Translations under genes and position numbers: made by a program
Assembly: GCA_036267135.1 (NCBI GenBank)
Contig: DATAWQ010000014.1
Location: forward strand, 1 to 64,000
Direction: 5' to 3'
Length of the DNA stretch: 64,000 nucleotides
Origin: PALSA-505 sp036267135
Lineage (GTDB): Bacteria; Actinomycetota; Actinomycetes; Streptosporangiales; Streptosporangiaceae
Shown here: positions 32,088 through 42,582 of the stretch, piece after piece
Position numbering within the stretch: the stretch's first letter is position 1
Layout of the letters: the number at the start of each line of letters is the position of its first letter
The notes under the pieces: generated by a model
What the model saw: only the letters and a program-made list of their open reading frames with translations
Database searches by the model: none
What the model was told of the DNA's origin: nothing

Positions 32088-32607
32088 GGTCGCGCCGCTC
32101 GGCGCCGGCCTCGTGCCCGATGGCGACGGCGCCGATCGGCTCGTGGTCGGCCGGGATCCCGAAGGCGGCCTTGAACGGCTCGACCGCCTCGGGCACGATG
32201 CCGAAATACAGCGCGCCCAGGCCCTCGTCCACGGCGGTCTGCAAGATCAGCAGCGTGGCCATGCCCGTGTCGATGTGCCAGAACGGCACCGGCCACCTGG
32301 CCTCGTCCCGGTCGGTCCACCCCTTGTCCGGCCGGGCGTACCGGTCCAGGTAGATCCGCTTGCTGGACAGCGGCACGATCACCAGCGGCGCACTGCGCTC
32401 CGGCGAACTGTCTTCCTCGCCGATGGCCGTCCAGAAGCGCGGCAGGCTGTCCCCGTCCACCACCAGGAACGCCTGCCCCTGGGAGAACCCGGCGGACGGC
32501 CCGCGCACCGCGTTCCGCAAAATCCGGTCCAGGCTCCGCGGCGAGACCGGCTCACCGGTGAACGTCCGCACCATCCGCCGCCGGTTCACGACTTCCTGAA
32601 ACTCCAT
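32035..32607 (-). CDS. Nitroreductase-family protein
   Basis: 190 residues. The N-terminus MEFQEVVNRRRMVRTF with the conserved basic residues, RNAVRGPSAGFSQGQ, and ALYFGIVPEAVEPFKAAFGIP match FMN-dependent nitroreductases. These enzymes reduce nitro groups, quinones or other acceptors with NAD(P)H; the substrate is unknown. The last ~17 codons overlap the end of tetR on the other strand, so the C-terminal tail may be an extension created by rearrangement. Confidence 0.8.
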   Translation of the reverse strand: MEFQEVVNRRRMVRTFTGEPVSPRSLDRILRNAVRGPSAGFSQGQAFLVVDGDSLPRFWTAIGEEDSSPERSAPLVIVPLSSKRIYLDRYARPDKGWTDRDEARWPVPFWHIDTGMATLLILQTAVDEGLGALYFGIVPEAVEPFKAAFGIPADHEPIGAVAIGHEAGAERRDLRSRRRPLEEMVHRQHW

Positions 32608-32666
32608 CCCCCGACCCTCCCAGCCCCGCAGCGCCCGCGCAACGAAGCGGGGGCCGGATCAGCAGG

Positions 32667-32704
32667 AAGGATTTTGGTCGCTGAAACGACCAGGATCCAT
32701 CACG
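32667..32704. repeat. 38-bp inverted repeat, left arm
   Basis: Matches the reverse complement of 33291-33328 at 35 of 38 positions. The core GGTCGCTGAAACGACC is itself a hairpin (GGTCG/CGACC). The two arms frame the 168-residue ORF, separated by 586 bp. Confidence 0.75.
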
Positions 32705-32783
32705 CTGAGGGGCCTTCCCATCTGCTCTCCTTCTGCAGGGCGGGCGTAGCATCGGGGGAGGGTGGAGCTGCTAGGTCGGGTAG

Positions 32784-33290
32784 GTGGCGGCGATGGGGTT
32801 ACGGTCACGCCGGTGGAGGGGTACGGCGGCGGGGGTGTCTGGCCGTGCGGTCGGTGAGTACCGGGGGCCGTGGTTCGTGAGACCGGCGCGGCGGGGGCGG
32901 GTTCGGTGGTGGGTTCGGACCGGGGTGCTGCTGTCGGGGATGGTTCTAGTGCGGGTGGCGCGCTGGTGGCCCGTGCTGAGCGGCGTGGTGCTCACGGTGG
33001 CCGGGATCGTGCTGCGCGACGGCGCGGTCGGCGTTGTTCTCCTGCCCGGGCTCGTCTTGGTGTTGTCCGCTCCGCTCATTCCGCCCAGCCCTAAAACCGA
33101 GCGGGTGCGGCGGGCCCTGCTGGAGCGCGAGATGGCCGCGTACTCGACCCCGGCCCAGCGGCGCGATTTCGAGACCACCCTGAACCGGTACCCGGACCGC
33201 GTCACGTGCGAGTTTCGCGACATCCTCGCCCGCCAGGCGGCCGCCGCCTGCCACCACAGCCCCCCCGGCAGCGGCCATGCCGCTGGTTAG
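32784..33290 (+). CDS. Hypothetical two-helix membrane protein inside an inverted-repeat frame
   Basis: 168 residues from a GTG (VAAMGLRSRR). A basic N-terminus, two hydrophobic helices (about 46-60 and 62-100), then a cytoplasmic-looking charged helix (TERVRRALLEREMAAY) and a His/Pro-rich end. No family is recognised. Its stop codon abuts the right arm of a 38-bp inverted repeat, and the left arm lies 80 bp upstream, so the ORF sits in a small cassette-like unit. Confidence 0.55.
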   Translation: MAAMGLRSRRWRGTAAGVSGRAVGEYRGPWFVRPARRGRVRWWVRTGVLLSGMVLVRVARWWPVLSGVVLTVAGIVLRDGAVGVVLLPGLVLVLSAPLIPPSPKTERVRRALLEREMAAYSTPAQRRDFETTLNRYPDRVTCEFRDILARQAAAACHHSPPGSGHAAG

Positions 33291-33328
33291 CGTGAACGAT
33301 CCTGGTCGTTTCAGCGACCAAAGTCCTT
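33291..33328. repeat. 38-bp inverted repeat, right arm
   Basis: Begins directly after the stop of the 168-residue ORF. Carries GGTCGTTTCAGCGACC, the hairpin core shared with the left arm. It could also work as a terminator. Confidence 0.75.
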
Positions 33329-33448
33329 CGTCACGTTGGATGGCAGGCGGCCCGGTAGGGCGCCACAACCCCAGCCGGGGAGGGCCCCGCCGGGCGAAGC
33401 CCGGCCCCGGGGGGTCGGGGGGGTCGCCCCCGGGACAAATGACGAGAC

Positions 33449-33477
33449 GCCCCCGGTGCTCAACGAGCACAGGGGGC
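33449..33477 (-). terminator. Hairpin downstream of tRNA-Ile
   Basis: GCCCCC-GGTGCTC-AAC-GAGCAC-A-GGGGGC forms a 12-bp stem with a 3-nt loop and one bulge, 18 bp past the tRNA 3' end. A second GC-rich hairpin lies at about 33383-33411. Confidence 0.6.
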
Positions 33478-33494
33478 GCCCAAGGCGAGTCGCG

Positions 33495-33569
33495 TGGGCC
33501 TGCGTGGACTTGAACCACGGACCTCTTCCTTATCAGGGAAGCGCTCTAACCGAGCTGAGCTACAGGCCC
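33495..33569 (-). tRNA. tRNA-Ile(GAT)
   Basis: 75 nt. The acceptor stem GGGCCTG/CAGGCCC pairs perfectly; anticodon stem CTTCC/GGAAG with loop CTGATAA gives anticodon GAT; the T-arm carries GTTCAAG. CCA is not encoded. It follows the gyrB-gyrA-DUF3566 genes on the same strand, as in other actinomycetes. Confidence 0.96.
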
Positions 33570-33671
33570 ATACGCACCGCCGCCCGTAGGGGCGGCGGCA
33601 CAACTAGGTACGCCGGGAAAGGCTACCGCATGTCGGCGGTGCTCCGGATCAGATTGTGGCGGTGCCGAGGA

Positions 33672-35003
33672 TCACTCCGATTCCTTGAGCGTGATCTCTA
33701 CGCCGCCGGCCAGGTTGGCGGTGACGTTGTAGAGAACCGAGCCCACCGTGCACAGCGCTGTGATCAGTACGACGTTGATCGCGCCGAGCAGACCGGTGTA
33801 GCCGAGCACGCGCGAGGCGGACAGGTAGGTCATGAGGTTGAAGCCGGAGGAGCCCTGGCTGGACGTGATGTTCGACACGCTGTGCTGCAGCGCGCTGAAC
33901 ACGCCGAGACCGGACAGGGCGGCGTACAGCACGGCCACCGCGACGAACAGGACGATGAAGGCCACCAGCGAGATGACGAAGCTGAACTTCATCACCGACC
34001 AGGGCTCGATCCGTCCCACCGTGAGCTGGGCCTGGCGGCCCTGCCGCTCGTCGCGTTTGCGTGAGCCGAACCTGCGTGGGCGGACGGTCCGCAGCGATGC
34101 GGTCATCCGGGACCTGGGCGGCTCGACCGGTGGGTACCCCGAGGGGAAGGGCGGAGGCTGGTCTAGCGGCCGCGCCCCATTCTCCCGGCCCATCTGGTAA
34201 GCCTGGTCGCCGTACATGGTGCCCACGGCGGGCCCGCCGCCGTGCGCGCCGCTTTCCGGGGTGGCGCCGTAACCAGAGTCCTGGGAACCACCGAAACCGG
34301 GGTCAGGCGAACCGCCGAAGCCCGCGTCCTGGGAACCGCCGAAGCCGGCCTCGGGCGAACTGGTGTAGCCACCCTCGTAGTCGCCGCGGAACTCGCCGGT
34401 GACCGGGCCCACGTACTCGCTCTGCTGCCCGTCGGAGTAGCCCTGGGCGGGTTCGCCGGCGCCGCCGAAGGCGGGCGGGCTCTGACCGCCGAATATGTCG
34501 CCAGTCTGGGGATAGCTGACGTGCCCCCCGCCGGAGGCACCGCCGAACCCGGGCGCGTCCACGAACGGTGCGTGCTCGATCGCCGCACCGCCGAAACCGG
34601 CGGCGTCGCCACCGAAACCTGGTGGCTCGGCGGCCGCCCCGTTAAAACCGGGCGCGGAGCCGTCACCGAAGTCAGGCGCCTCGGCCGGGACATCCCCGTT
34701 CGATCCGTGCGTGGCGTGGCCCCCCTGGCCACCGCCCACCGGCGGGTCGGAGAATCCGGGAGCGTCGCTGTCGTCCGGCCCCGCGGCGTACACCGGGCCG
34801 CCGTCGTGCTGCTCGTCGTCGGATGTGTCCAGGTCAGGCGGGTCAGCACCAGTGCTGACCGCCCCCGCCCCAGACAACCAGGACGGCGGGTCACTACGGT
34901 GGTCCACGTCACCCTCCTCCGGTGGACTTGCTAGGTCGAGGTTATCCGCAGGAAACGGTGCAAAGCGCGGCCACGTGTCGCTGCCGCCTTCCCTCGCACT
35001 CAT
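33672..35003 (-). CDS. DUF3566 membrane protein with long disordered repeat N-terminus
   Basis: 443 residues. The ATG shares its A with the gyrA stop (TAATG), so expression is coupled to gyrase. The first ~300 residues are Gly/Pro/Asp-rich, with many GFGGSQD-like repeats, and probably disordered. The C-terminal ~120 residues are the DUF3566 domain with two helices (KFSFVISLVAFIVLFVAV and a later GAINVVLITALCTVGSVLY). The role is unknown, but the gene is habitually next to gyrA in actinobacteria. The N-terminal extension is longer than typical members known to me. Confidence 0.88.
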   Translation of the reverse strand: MSAREGGSDTWPRFAPFPADNLDLASPPEEGDVDHRSDPPSWLSGAGAVSTGADPPDLDTSDDEQHDGGPVYAAGPDDSDAPGFSDPPVGGGQGGHATHGSNGDVPAEAPDFGDGSAPGFNGAAAEPPGFGGDAAGFGGAAIEHAPFVDAPGFGGASGGGHVSYPQTGDIFGGQSPPAFGGAGEPAQGYSDGQQSEYVGPVTGEFRGDYEGGYTSSPEAGFGGSQDAGFGGSPDPGFGGSQDSGYGATPESGAHGGGPAVGTMYGDQAYQMGRENGARPLDQPPPFPSGYPPVEPPRSRMTASLRTVRPRRFGSRKRDERQGRQAQLTVGRIEPWSVMKFSFVISLVAFIVLFVAVAVLYAALSGLGVFSALQHSVSNITSSQGSSGFNLMTYLSASRVLGYTGLLGAINVVLITALCTVGSVLYNVTANLAGGVEITLKESE

Positions 35004-37609
35004 TAGACGTCCCGCTCGACCATGTCGTTGCCCTGCTCCGGAGCCTCACCGGCCGCCCCTTCGGCGTCGGCCGTCCCCTCAGCACTTGCCGTGACCTCGG
35101 CGTCCGCCGGGGCCTCATCGTCGGAGTCATCGGAGTCGTCCAGGGACTCGGCGTTACGCGCGATCGCAACCACGCTGTCGCCTGGCCCCAGGTTCATCAG
35201 CCGGACCCCCATCGTCTGCCTGCCGGACTGCTTGACCTCGCCGGCCCGTGTCCTGATCACCCCGCCGCCGGACGTGATGGCGAACACCTCGTCCTCCGGC
35301 CTGGTCATCAGCGCGCCGACCAGCTCGCCCCGCGAGTCGACGATCCTCGCGGTGACCACACCCCTACCCCCACGATTCTGTAGCGGATATTGTTCCGCCG
35401 GGGTGCGCTTGGCGAAACCTCCCTGCGTAGCGACGAGAACATCTTCCCCATCTCGCACTACGTGCATGTCCAGTAGCTCATCGCCATCGGCGAAGCGCAT
35501 CCCGATCACGCCCGACGTGACCCGGCCCATCGGCCGCAGCGAGTCGTCGTCGGCATGGAACCTGATCGCCTGGGCGTGCTTGCTCAGCAGCAGCAGGTCC
35601 TCGTCGGCCGAGACCAGCCTGGCCGCGATCACCTCGTCGTCCTCGCGCAGGTTGATCGCGATGATGCCGCCGGAGCGGGGCGAGTCGAAGTCGGACAGCT
35701 TGGACTTCTTCACCAGCCCGCTCTTGGTGGCCAGCACCAGGTACGGCGCGACGGTGTAGTCGCGCAGCGCCTGCACCTCGGCGATCTCCTCGTCCGGCTG
35801 GAAGGCCAGCAGGTTGGCCACGTGCTGGCCGCGGGCGTCCCGGCCGGCGTCCGGCAGTTCGTATCCCTTGGCCCGGTAGACCCGGCCCTTGTTGGTGAAG
35901 AACAGCAGCCAGTGGTGCGTCGTGGTGACGAAGAAGTGCTCGATGATGTCGTCGGTGCGCAACTGCGCCCCGCGCACGCCCTTGCCGCCGCGCCGCTGCG
36001 CGCGGTACAGGTCGGTCTTGGTCCGCTTCGCGTAGCCGCCCCGGCTGATGGTGACGACCACGTCCTCTTCGGCGATCAGGTCCTCATCGGACATGTCGCC
36101 GTCGTAGGCGATGATCTCCGTCCGCCGGTCGTCGCCGTACTTGGCCACGATCTCGGCGAGTTCGTCCTTGACGATCTGCCGCTGACGCTCCGGCCTGGCC
36201 AGGATGTCCTCGTACTCGGCGATCTTCGCCATCAGTTCGTTGTGCTCGTCGGTGAGCTGCTGGCGTTCCAGCGCGGCGAGCTTGCGCAGTTGCATGTCGA
36301 GGATGGCGCGGGCCTGGATCTCGTCGATCTCCAGCAGGTCCATCAGGCCCTGCTGGGCCTCGGCGGCCGACGCGCTGCCCCTGATCAGCGCGATGACCTC
36401 GTCGATCGCGTCGATGGCCTTGAGCAAAGCGACCAGGATGTGCGCCCGTTCCTGCGCCTTGCCGAGCAGGTAGCGGGTGCGCCGGACGATGACCTCGATC
36501 TGGTGCTCGACCCAGTACCTGATCATCTGATCCAGGCGCAGCGTGCGCGGCACCTCGTCGACCAGGGCGAGCATGTTCGCGCCGAACGTGTCCTGGAGCT
36601 GGGTGTGCTTGTACAGGTTGTTCAGCACAACCTTGGCCACCGCGTCCCGCTTGAGCACGATGACCAGCCGCTGCCCGGCCCGGTTGCTGGACTCGTCCCG
36701 CACGTCGGCGATGCCGCCGACCCGGCCGTCCTTCACCAGTTCGGCGATCTTCAGCGCCAGGTTGTCCGGGTTGACCTGGTAAGGCAGTTCGGTGGCGACC
36801 AGGCAGGTGCGGCCCTTGATGTCCTCCTCGACCTCGACCACCGCGCGCATGGTGATCGAGCCGCGGCCGGTCCGGTACGCCTCCTTGATGCCGCGGCGGC
36901 CGACGATCTGCGCGGAGGTGGGGAAGTCGGGACCGTGGATCCGCTCCATCAGCGCGTCGAGCAGTTCCTCGTCGGTGGCGTCGAAGTTCTCCAGGTACCA
37001 GCGGGCGCCGGCGCCGACCTCGCGCAGGTTGTGCGGCGGGATCTTGGTCGCCATCCCGACCGCGATCCCCTCCGAGCCGTTGACCAGCAGGTTCGGGAAC
37101 CGGCTCGGCAAGACCACGGGCTCCTGCGACTTGCCGTCGTAGTTGTCACGGAAGTCGACGACCGCCTTGGTGTCGATGTCCCGCAGCATCTCCATGGCCA
37201 GCGGCGCGAGCTTGCACTCGGTGTACCGCATGGCGGCCGGCGGGTCGTTGCCCGGTGAACCGAAGTTGCCCTGGCTGTCGATCAGCGGGTAGCGCATCGA
37301 CCACGGCTGGGCCATCCGGACCAGCGCGTCGTAGATCGCGCTGTCGCCGTGCGGGTGGTACTGGCCCATCACCTCGCCGACCACGCGCGCGCACTTGAAG
37401 AACGAACGGTCCGGCCGGAAGCCGCCGTCGTACATCGCGTACAGGATCCGGACGTGCACCGGCTTGAGGCCGTCCCGCACGTCGGGCAGCGCACGCCCGA
37501 CGATCACCGACATCGCGTAGTCGATATAGCTGCGCGCCATCTCGACCTGAATGTCGACGGGTTCGATGCGGTCACCGCCGGTCGGCGCGCCCGTGTCCAG
37601 CTCAGTCAC
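35003..37609 (-). CDS. gyrA: DNA gyrase subunit A
   Basis: 868 residues. The breakage-reunion domain carries catalytic Tyr129 (AAMRYTE). The quinolone-resistance region reads HPHGDSAIYDALVRMAQPW, with Ser90 and Asp94 at the two main resistance positions, both drug-sensitive types. The C-terminal beta-pinwheel contains the GyrA box QRRGGKG. An acidic tail (SLDDSDDSDDEAPADAE) ends the protein. With GyrB it introduces negative supercoils using ATP. It lies 35 bp downstream of gyrB. Confidence 0.98.
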   Translation of the reverse strand: MTELDTGAPTGGDRIEPVDIQVEMARSYIDYAMSVIVGRALPDVRDGLKPVHVRILYAMYDGGFRPDRSFFKCARVVGEVMGQYHPHGDSAIYDALVRMAQPWSMRYPLIDSQGNFGSPGNDPPAAMRYTECKLAPLAMEMLRDIDTKAVVDFRDNYDGKSQEPVVLPSRFPNLLVNGSEGIAVGMATKIPPHNLREVGAGARWYLENFDATDEELLDALMERIHGPDFPTSAQIVGRRGIKEAYRTGRGSITMRAVVEVEEDIKGRTCLVATELPYQVNPDNLALKIAELVKDGRVGGIADVRDESSNRAGQRLVIVLKRDAVAKVVLNNLYKHTQLQDTFGANMLALVDEVPRTLRLDQMIRYWVEHQIEVIVRRTRYLLGKAQERAHILVALLKAIDAIDEVIALIRGSASAAEAQQGLMDLLEIDEIQARAILDMQLRKLAALERQQLTDEHNELMAKIAEYEDILARPERQRQIVKDELAEIVAKYGDDRRTEIIAYDGDMSDEDLIAEEDVVVTISRGGYAKRTKTDLYRAQRRGGKGVRGAQLRTDDIIEHFFVTTTHHWLLFFTNKGRVYRAKGYELPDAGRDARGQHVANLLAFQPDEEIAEVQALRDYTVAPYLVLATKSGLVKKSKLSDFDSPRSGGIIAINLREDDEVIAARLVSADEDLLLLSKHAQAIRFHADDDSLRPMGRVTSGVIGMRFADGDELLDMHVVRDGEDVLVATQGGFAKRTPAEQYPLQNRGGRGVVTARIVDSRGELVGALMTRPEDEVFAITSGGGVIRTRAGEVKQSGRQTMGVRLMNLGPGDSVVAIARNAESLDDSDDSDDEAPADAEVTASAEGTADAEGAAGEAPEQGNDMVERDV

Positions 37610-37644
37610 TTCGGAGGCCTTTCGCTAACTTTGGTGAGCGGCGC

Positions 37645-39576
<1,932 letters not shown>

Positions 39577-39680
39577 GGTTTCGCAATCCCTCCCGCCGGG
39601 TACAGCGCGCATCGAAGCACACGTCAGCTACCCGGTGCGCTTTCCTATTTTACCTGCGGGTACGTACAGCCTGGGCGCGT

Positions 39681-40247
39681 TCAGCCGTAGGTGTCGCGCG
39701 GCCCGCGGCCGCCCTTCGCCCGCCACTGGCCCGGCTGGCGCGGCGGCCCGGCCGGCCCGCGCACTTTGACCCGTTTTACGGTGCCTTCGCCCAGCTCCGC
39801 GTTCAGCCGCTTCACCAGCGTGCCGGCCAGCAGCCTGAGCTGGGTGGCCCAGGCGGTCGAGTCGGCCTGCACGATCAGCTCCCCGTCGGTCAGCCCCTCC
39901 GGCGTGGCGTGCGCGGCCAATTCGGGCCCGACGATCTCGGCCCAGCGCCCGAACGCCGACCCGACCGCGGCCTGCTGCTGCCAGCCGCGCTCGGCCAGCA
40001 GCTTGCGGATGGCCGCGCCGAGTGGCTGGGGGTCGTCTGCCCCGCGGGACGCCGGATGGCCTGATCCGCGGGCCTCGCGCAGCCGTTCATTAGACCTATT
40101 GGGCAATGAACGGCTGCGCGAGGCCGGGCTCTCCCCTCGTTCCCTAGCGTCGTCGATGGCGTCAGCCAGGGCCTCTCGCGCGCTGCGCAGCCGGCGTTGG
40201 GGGTCTGTGCTTTCCTGGCCGGAACCACGCCCTACGGCATCAGGCAC
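39681..40247 (-). CDS. dciA: DciA-type protein (DUF721), replicative helicase partner
   Basis: 188 residues. The C-terminal ~100 residues show the DUF721 pattern: IRKLLAERGWQQQAAVGSAF with GRWAEIVGPELAAHATPEGL and LIVQADSTAWATQLRLL. DciA loads or activates the replicative helicase in bacteria without DnaC. Its start overlaps the recF stop by 8 nt. The N-terminal half is charged and disordered; part of it (about residues 42-59) is encoded by a perfect 20-bp inverted repeat, an unusual coding feature. Confidence 0.92.
   Translation of the reverse strand: MPDAVGRGSGQESTDPQRRLRSAREALADAIDDARERGESPASRSRSLPNRSNERLREARGSGHPASRGADDPQPLGAAIRKLLAERGWQQQAAVGSAFGRWAEIVGPELAAHATPEGLTDGELIVQADSTAWATQLRLLAGTLVKRLNAELGEGTVKRVKVRGPAGPPRQPGQWRAKGGRGPRDTYG
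40072..40124. repeat. Perfect 20-bp inverted repeat inside dciA
   Basis: GCCTCGCGCAGCCGTTCATT (40072-40091) is repeated exactly in reverse complement at 40105-40124, around the 13-nt loop AGACCTATTGGGC. It would form a very stable hairpin in the dciA mRNA or as a cruciform. Confidence 0.9.
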
Positions 40248-41415
40248 GGGTGATCACCCCGCCGGCCACGTCGAAGCGGGTGGTGCGCAGCGCCGTGGGC
40301 AGGTCGGCGAGCACGGCGGTGGTGACCAGCACCTGCTCCGCGGTCGCGGCCAGCGTGGCCAGCCGCTCGCGGCGGTCGGCGTCGAGTTCGGCGAACACAT
40401 CGTCCAGCATAAGCACCGGGTCGCCGCCGCCCGGGCCGTCGTCCGACCGCAGCAGCTCGTAGCCGGCCAGCTTGAGCGCGAGGGCCAGCGACCAGGATTC
40501 CCCGTGGCTGGCGTAGCCGCGGGCCGGCAGCTCGCCGATGCGCAGCTCGAGCTCGTCGCGGTGCGGGCCGACCAGGCAGACGCCGCGCTCGATCTCGGAG
40601 TTCCTGGACTCGGCCAGGGCCGCCCGCAGGCTCTCGGCGAGCTGCTCGGTGTTTGGCGCGGGCTCGGCCGGTTCGGTCTGCTCGCCCCTGGTCTGCTCGG
40701 CACCGAGCCGCTTGAGGTGCGCGGCCCGGTAGGCGACCTCGACCGCGCACTCGTCGCCGGACACCGCGGCGTAGGCCTTGACGATGAGCGGGCGCAGCGC
40801 GTTGGTCAGCTCCAGCCGACCGGCCAGCAGCTCGGCGCCGGCCTTGATGAGCTGCTCGTCCCAGGCGTCCAGCGCGCCGAGCATGGGCTGGTTACCCGGC
40901 GGACGCGCGCGGGCCGACTTCAGCAGCGCGGTGCGCTGGCGTACCACCCGGTCGTAGTCGGACCTGACCCCGGCGTACCGCGGCGCCGACTGGACCAGCA
41001 GGTCGTCGAGGTAGCGCCGGCGCTCGCCGGGATCGCCCTTGACCAGGGCGAGATCCTCGGGGGCGAACAGCACGCAGCGCAGCGCGCCCAGGATCTGGCG
41101 CGGCCGCTGCACCGGCGCGCCCTTGAGCCTGGCCCGGTTGGCCCGGGCCGGGTTTATCTCGATCTCGACCAGCAGGCTGCGCTCGGCCGAGGTAACCCCG
41201 GCCCGCACGATGGCCCGCTCGGCCCCGCTGCGCACCAGCGGCGCGTCGGTGGCCACCCGGTGGCTGGCCAGCGTGGCGACGTAGCCGACGGCCTCGACCA
41301 GGTTCGTCTTGCCCTGGCCGTTGGCGCCGGTGAACGCGGTCACGCCCGGCTCCAGGTGCAGGTCCGCCGAGGCGTAGCACCGGAAGTCGGTCAGCGCGAG
41401 CCAGTTGAGGTGCAC
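40240..41415 (-). CDS. recF: DNA replication/repair protein RecF
   Basis: 391 residues. Walker A GANGQGKTN (30-38) is near the N-terminus. The ABC signature region reads SHGESWSLALALKLAGYELL, and Walker B is VLMLDDVFAELD. RecF is an SMC-like ATPase that helps load RecA at gaps and forks. It lies 39 bp after dnaN and overlaps dciA, the standard order in actinomycetes. An insert of ~20 residues (around GAEQTRGEQTEPAEPAPNT) in the middle is slightly unusual. Confidence 0.97.
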   Translation of the reverse strand: MHLNWLALTDFRCYASADLHLEPGVTAFTGANGQGKTNLVEAVGYVATLASHRVATDAPLVRSGAERAIVRAGVTSAERSLLVEIEINPARANRARLKGAPVQRPRQILGALRCVLFAPEDLALVKGDPGERRRYLDDLLVQSAPRYAGVRSDYDRVVRQRTALLKSARARPPGNQPMLGALDAWDEQLIKAGAELLAGRLELTNALRPLIVKAYAAVSGDECAVEVAYRAAHLKRLGAEQTRGEQTEPAEPAPNTEQLAESLRAALAESRNSEIERGVCLVGPHRDELELRIGELPARGYASHGESWSLALALKLAGYELLRSDDGPGGGDPVLMLDDVFAELDADRRERLATLAATAEQVLVTTAVLADLPTALRTTRFDVAGGVITRA

Positions 41416-41454
41416 AAGCTTCAGGCTAGTTGCCGTCAGGCGTCTTTCCGCGCG

Positions 41455-42582
41455 CTAGCTGCCCAGGCGGATCGGCATGAGCAGGTAGCGGTAGTCGGGA
41501 GCGGCGTCGCCGTCCGGCTTGCCGGTGATCACGGCGGGCTTGGACGGCGCGGTGAACGCGATCCGGGCGATGTCGGAGTCGATCGCGGACAGCCCGTCCA
41601 GCAGGTAGGTCGGGTTGAAGGCGATCTGGATGTCGTCGCCCTCGTAGCTGGCCTCCACCGTCTCCACGGCCTGCGCCTCGTCGCCGGTGCCGGCCTCCAG
41701 CAGGAGCTGGCCCGCGCTGAACGACAGCCGGACCGGGGTGTTGCGCTCGGCCACCAGCGCGACCCGCTTGACCGACTCGGCCAGCGCGCTCACCGGCAGC
41801 TCGGCCGTGGCGTTCACCTGGTCGGGCAGCAGGGCCTGGTAGCGCGGGAACTCACCGCCCAGCAGCCGGGTGGTGGTGCGCCGCCCGCCGCCGCCGAAAC
41901 CGATCATCCCATCGCCGCTGTCGCCGGGCAGCGCCAGCGCGATCGACACCTCCGCGCCGGCGGTCAGCGCCCTGGCCGTGTCGGCCAGGGCCTTGCCGGG
42001 CACCAGCACGGCCGCGGTCAGGTCCGGCTGGGCCGGGTTCCAGCGCAGCTCACGCACTGCCAGCCGGTACCGGTCGGTGGCGATCAGCGTGAGCTTCTCG
42101 CCCTCGATCTCGGTCCGCACGCCGGTCAGCGCGGGCAGCGTGGTCTCGTCGCGGCCCGCGGCCGCGGCCACCTGGGCCACCGCGGCCGCGAACACGTCGC
42201 TCTCCACGGTTCCCACCGACGGCGGCATCTCGGGCAGCGCCGGATAGTCCTCCGACGGCAGGGCCAGCAGCGAGAACTGGGCGCTTCCGCAGGTCACAAT
42301 CGTGCGCGAGCCGTCGGTGACCATCTCGACCAGACGCGGTGGCAAGCTCCGGGTGATCTCGGCGAGGAGACGGCCCGAGACGAGCACATCACCCTCCTCC
42401 TCGACCGCCACCGGCAGCGAGGCCTGCGCCGACACGTCGTAGTCAAAGCTGGAGAGCGTGAGCTCCTCGTGCGCCTGCAGCCGCATGCCGGCCAGCACGG
42501 GCAGGGCCGGCCTGGCCGGCAGCGCCCGCGCTGTCCACGCCACGGCATCGGCCAGCACATCGCGCTCAACCTGGAATTTCAC
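41455..42582 (-). CDS. dnaN: DNA polymerase III beta subunit (sliding clamp)
   Basis: 375 residues beginning MKFQVERDVLADAV, in three repeats of the clamp fold; the C-terminus ends in YRYLLMPIRLGS, typical of DnaN. The homodimer encircles DNA and tethers polymerase III. It is the first gene left of the presumed origin gap and is followed by recF. Confidence 0.98.
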   Translation of the reverse strand: MKFQVERDVLADAVAWTARALPARPALPVLAGMRLQAHEELTLSSFDYDVSAQASLPVAVEEEGDVLVSGRLLAEITRSLPPRLVEMVTDGSRTIVTCGSAQFSLLALPSEDYPALPEMPPSVGTVESDVFAAAVAQVAAAAGRDETTLPALTGVRTEIEGEKLTLIATDRYRLAVRELRWNPAQPDLTAAVLVPGKALADTARALTAGAEVSIALALPGDSGDGMIGFGGGGRRTTTRLLGGEFPRYQALLPDQVNATAELPVSALAESVKRVALVAERNTPVRLSFSAGQLLLEAGTGDEAQAVETVEASYEGDDIQIAFNPTYLLDGLSAIDSDIARIAFTAPSKPAVITGKPDGDAAPDYRYLLMPIRLGS

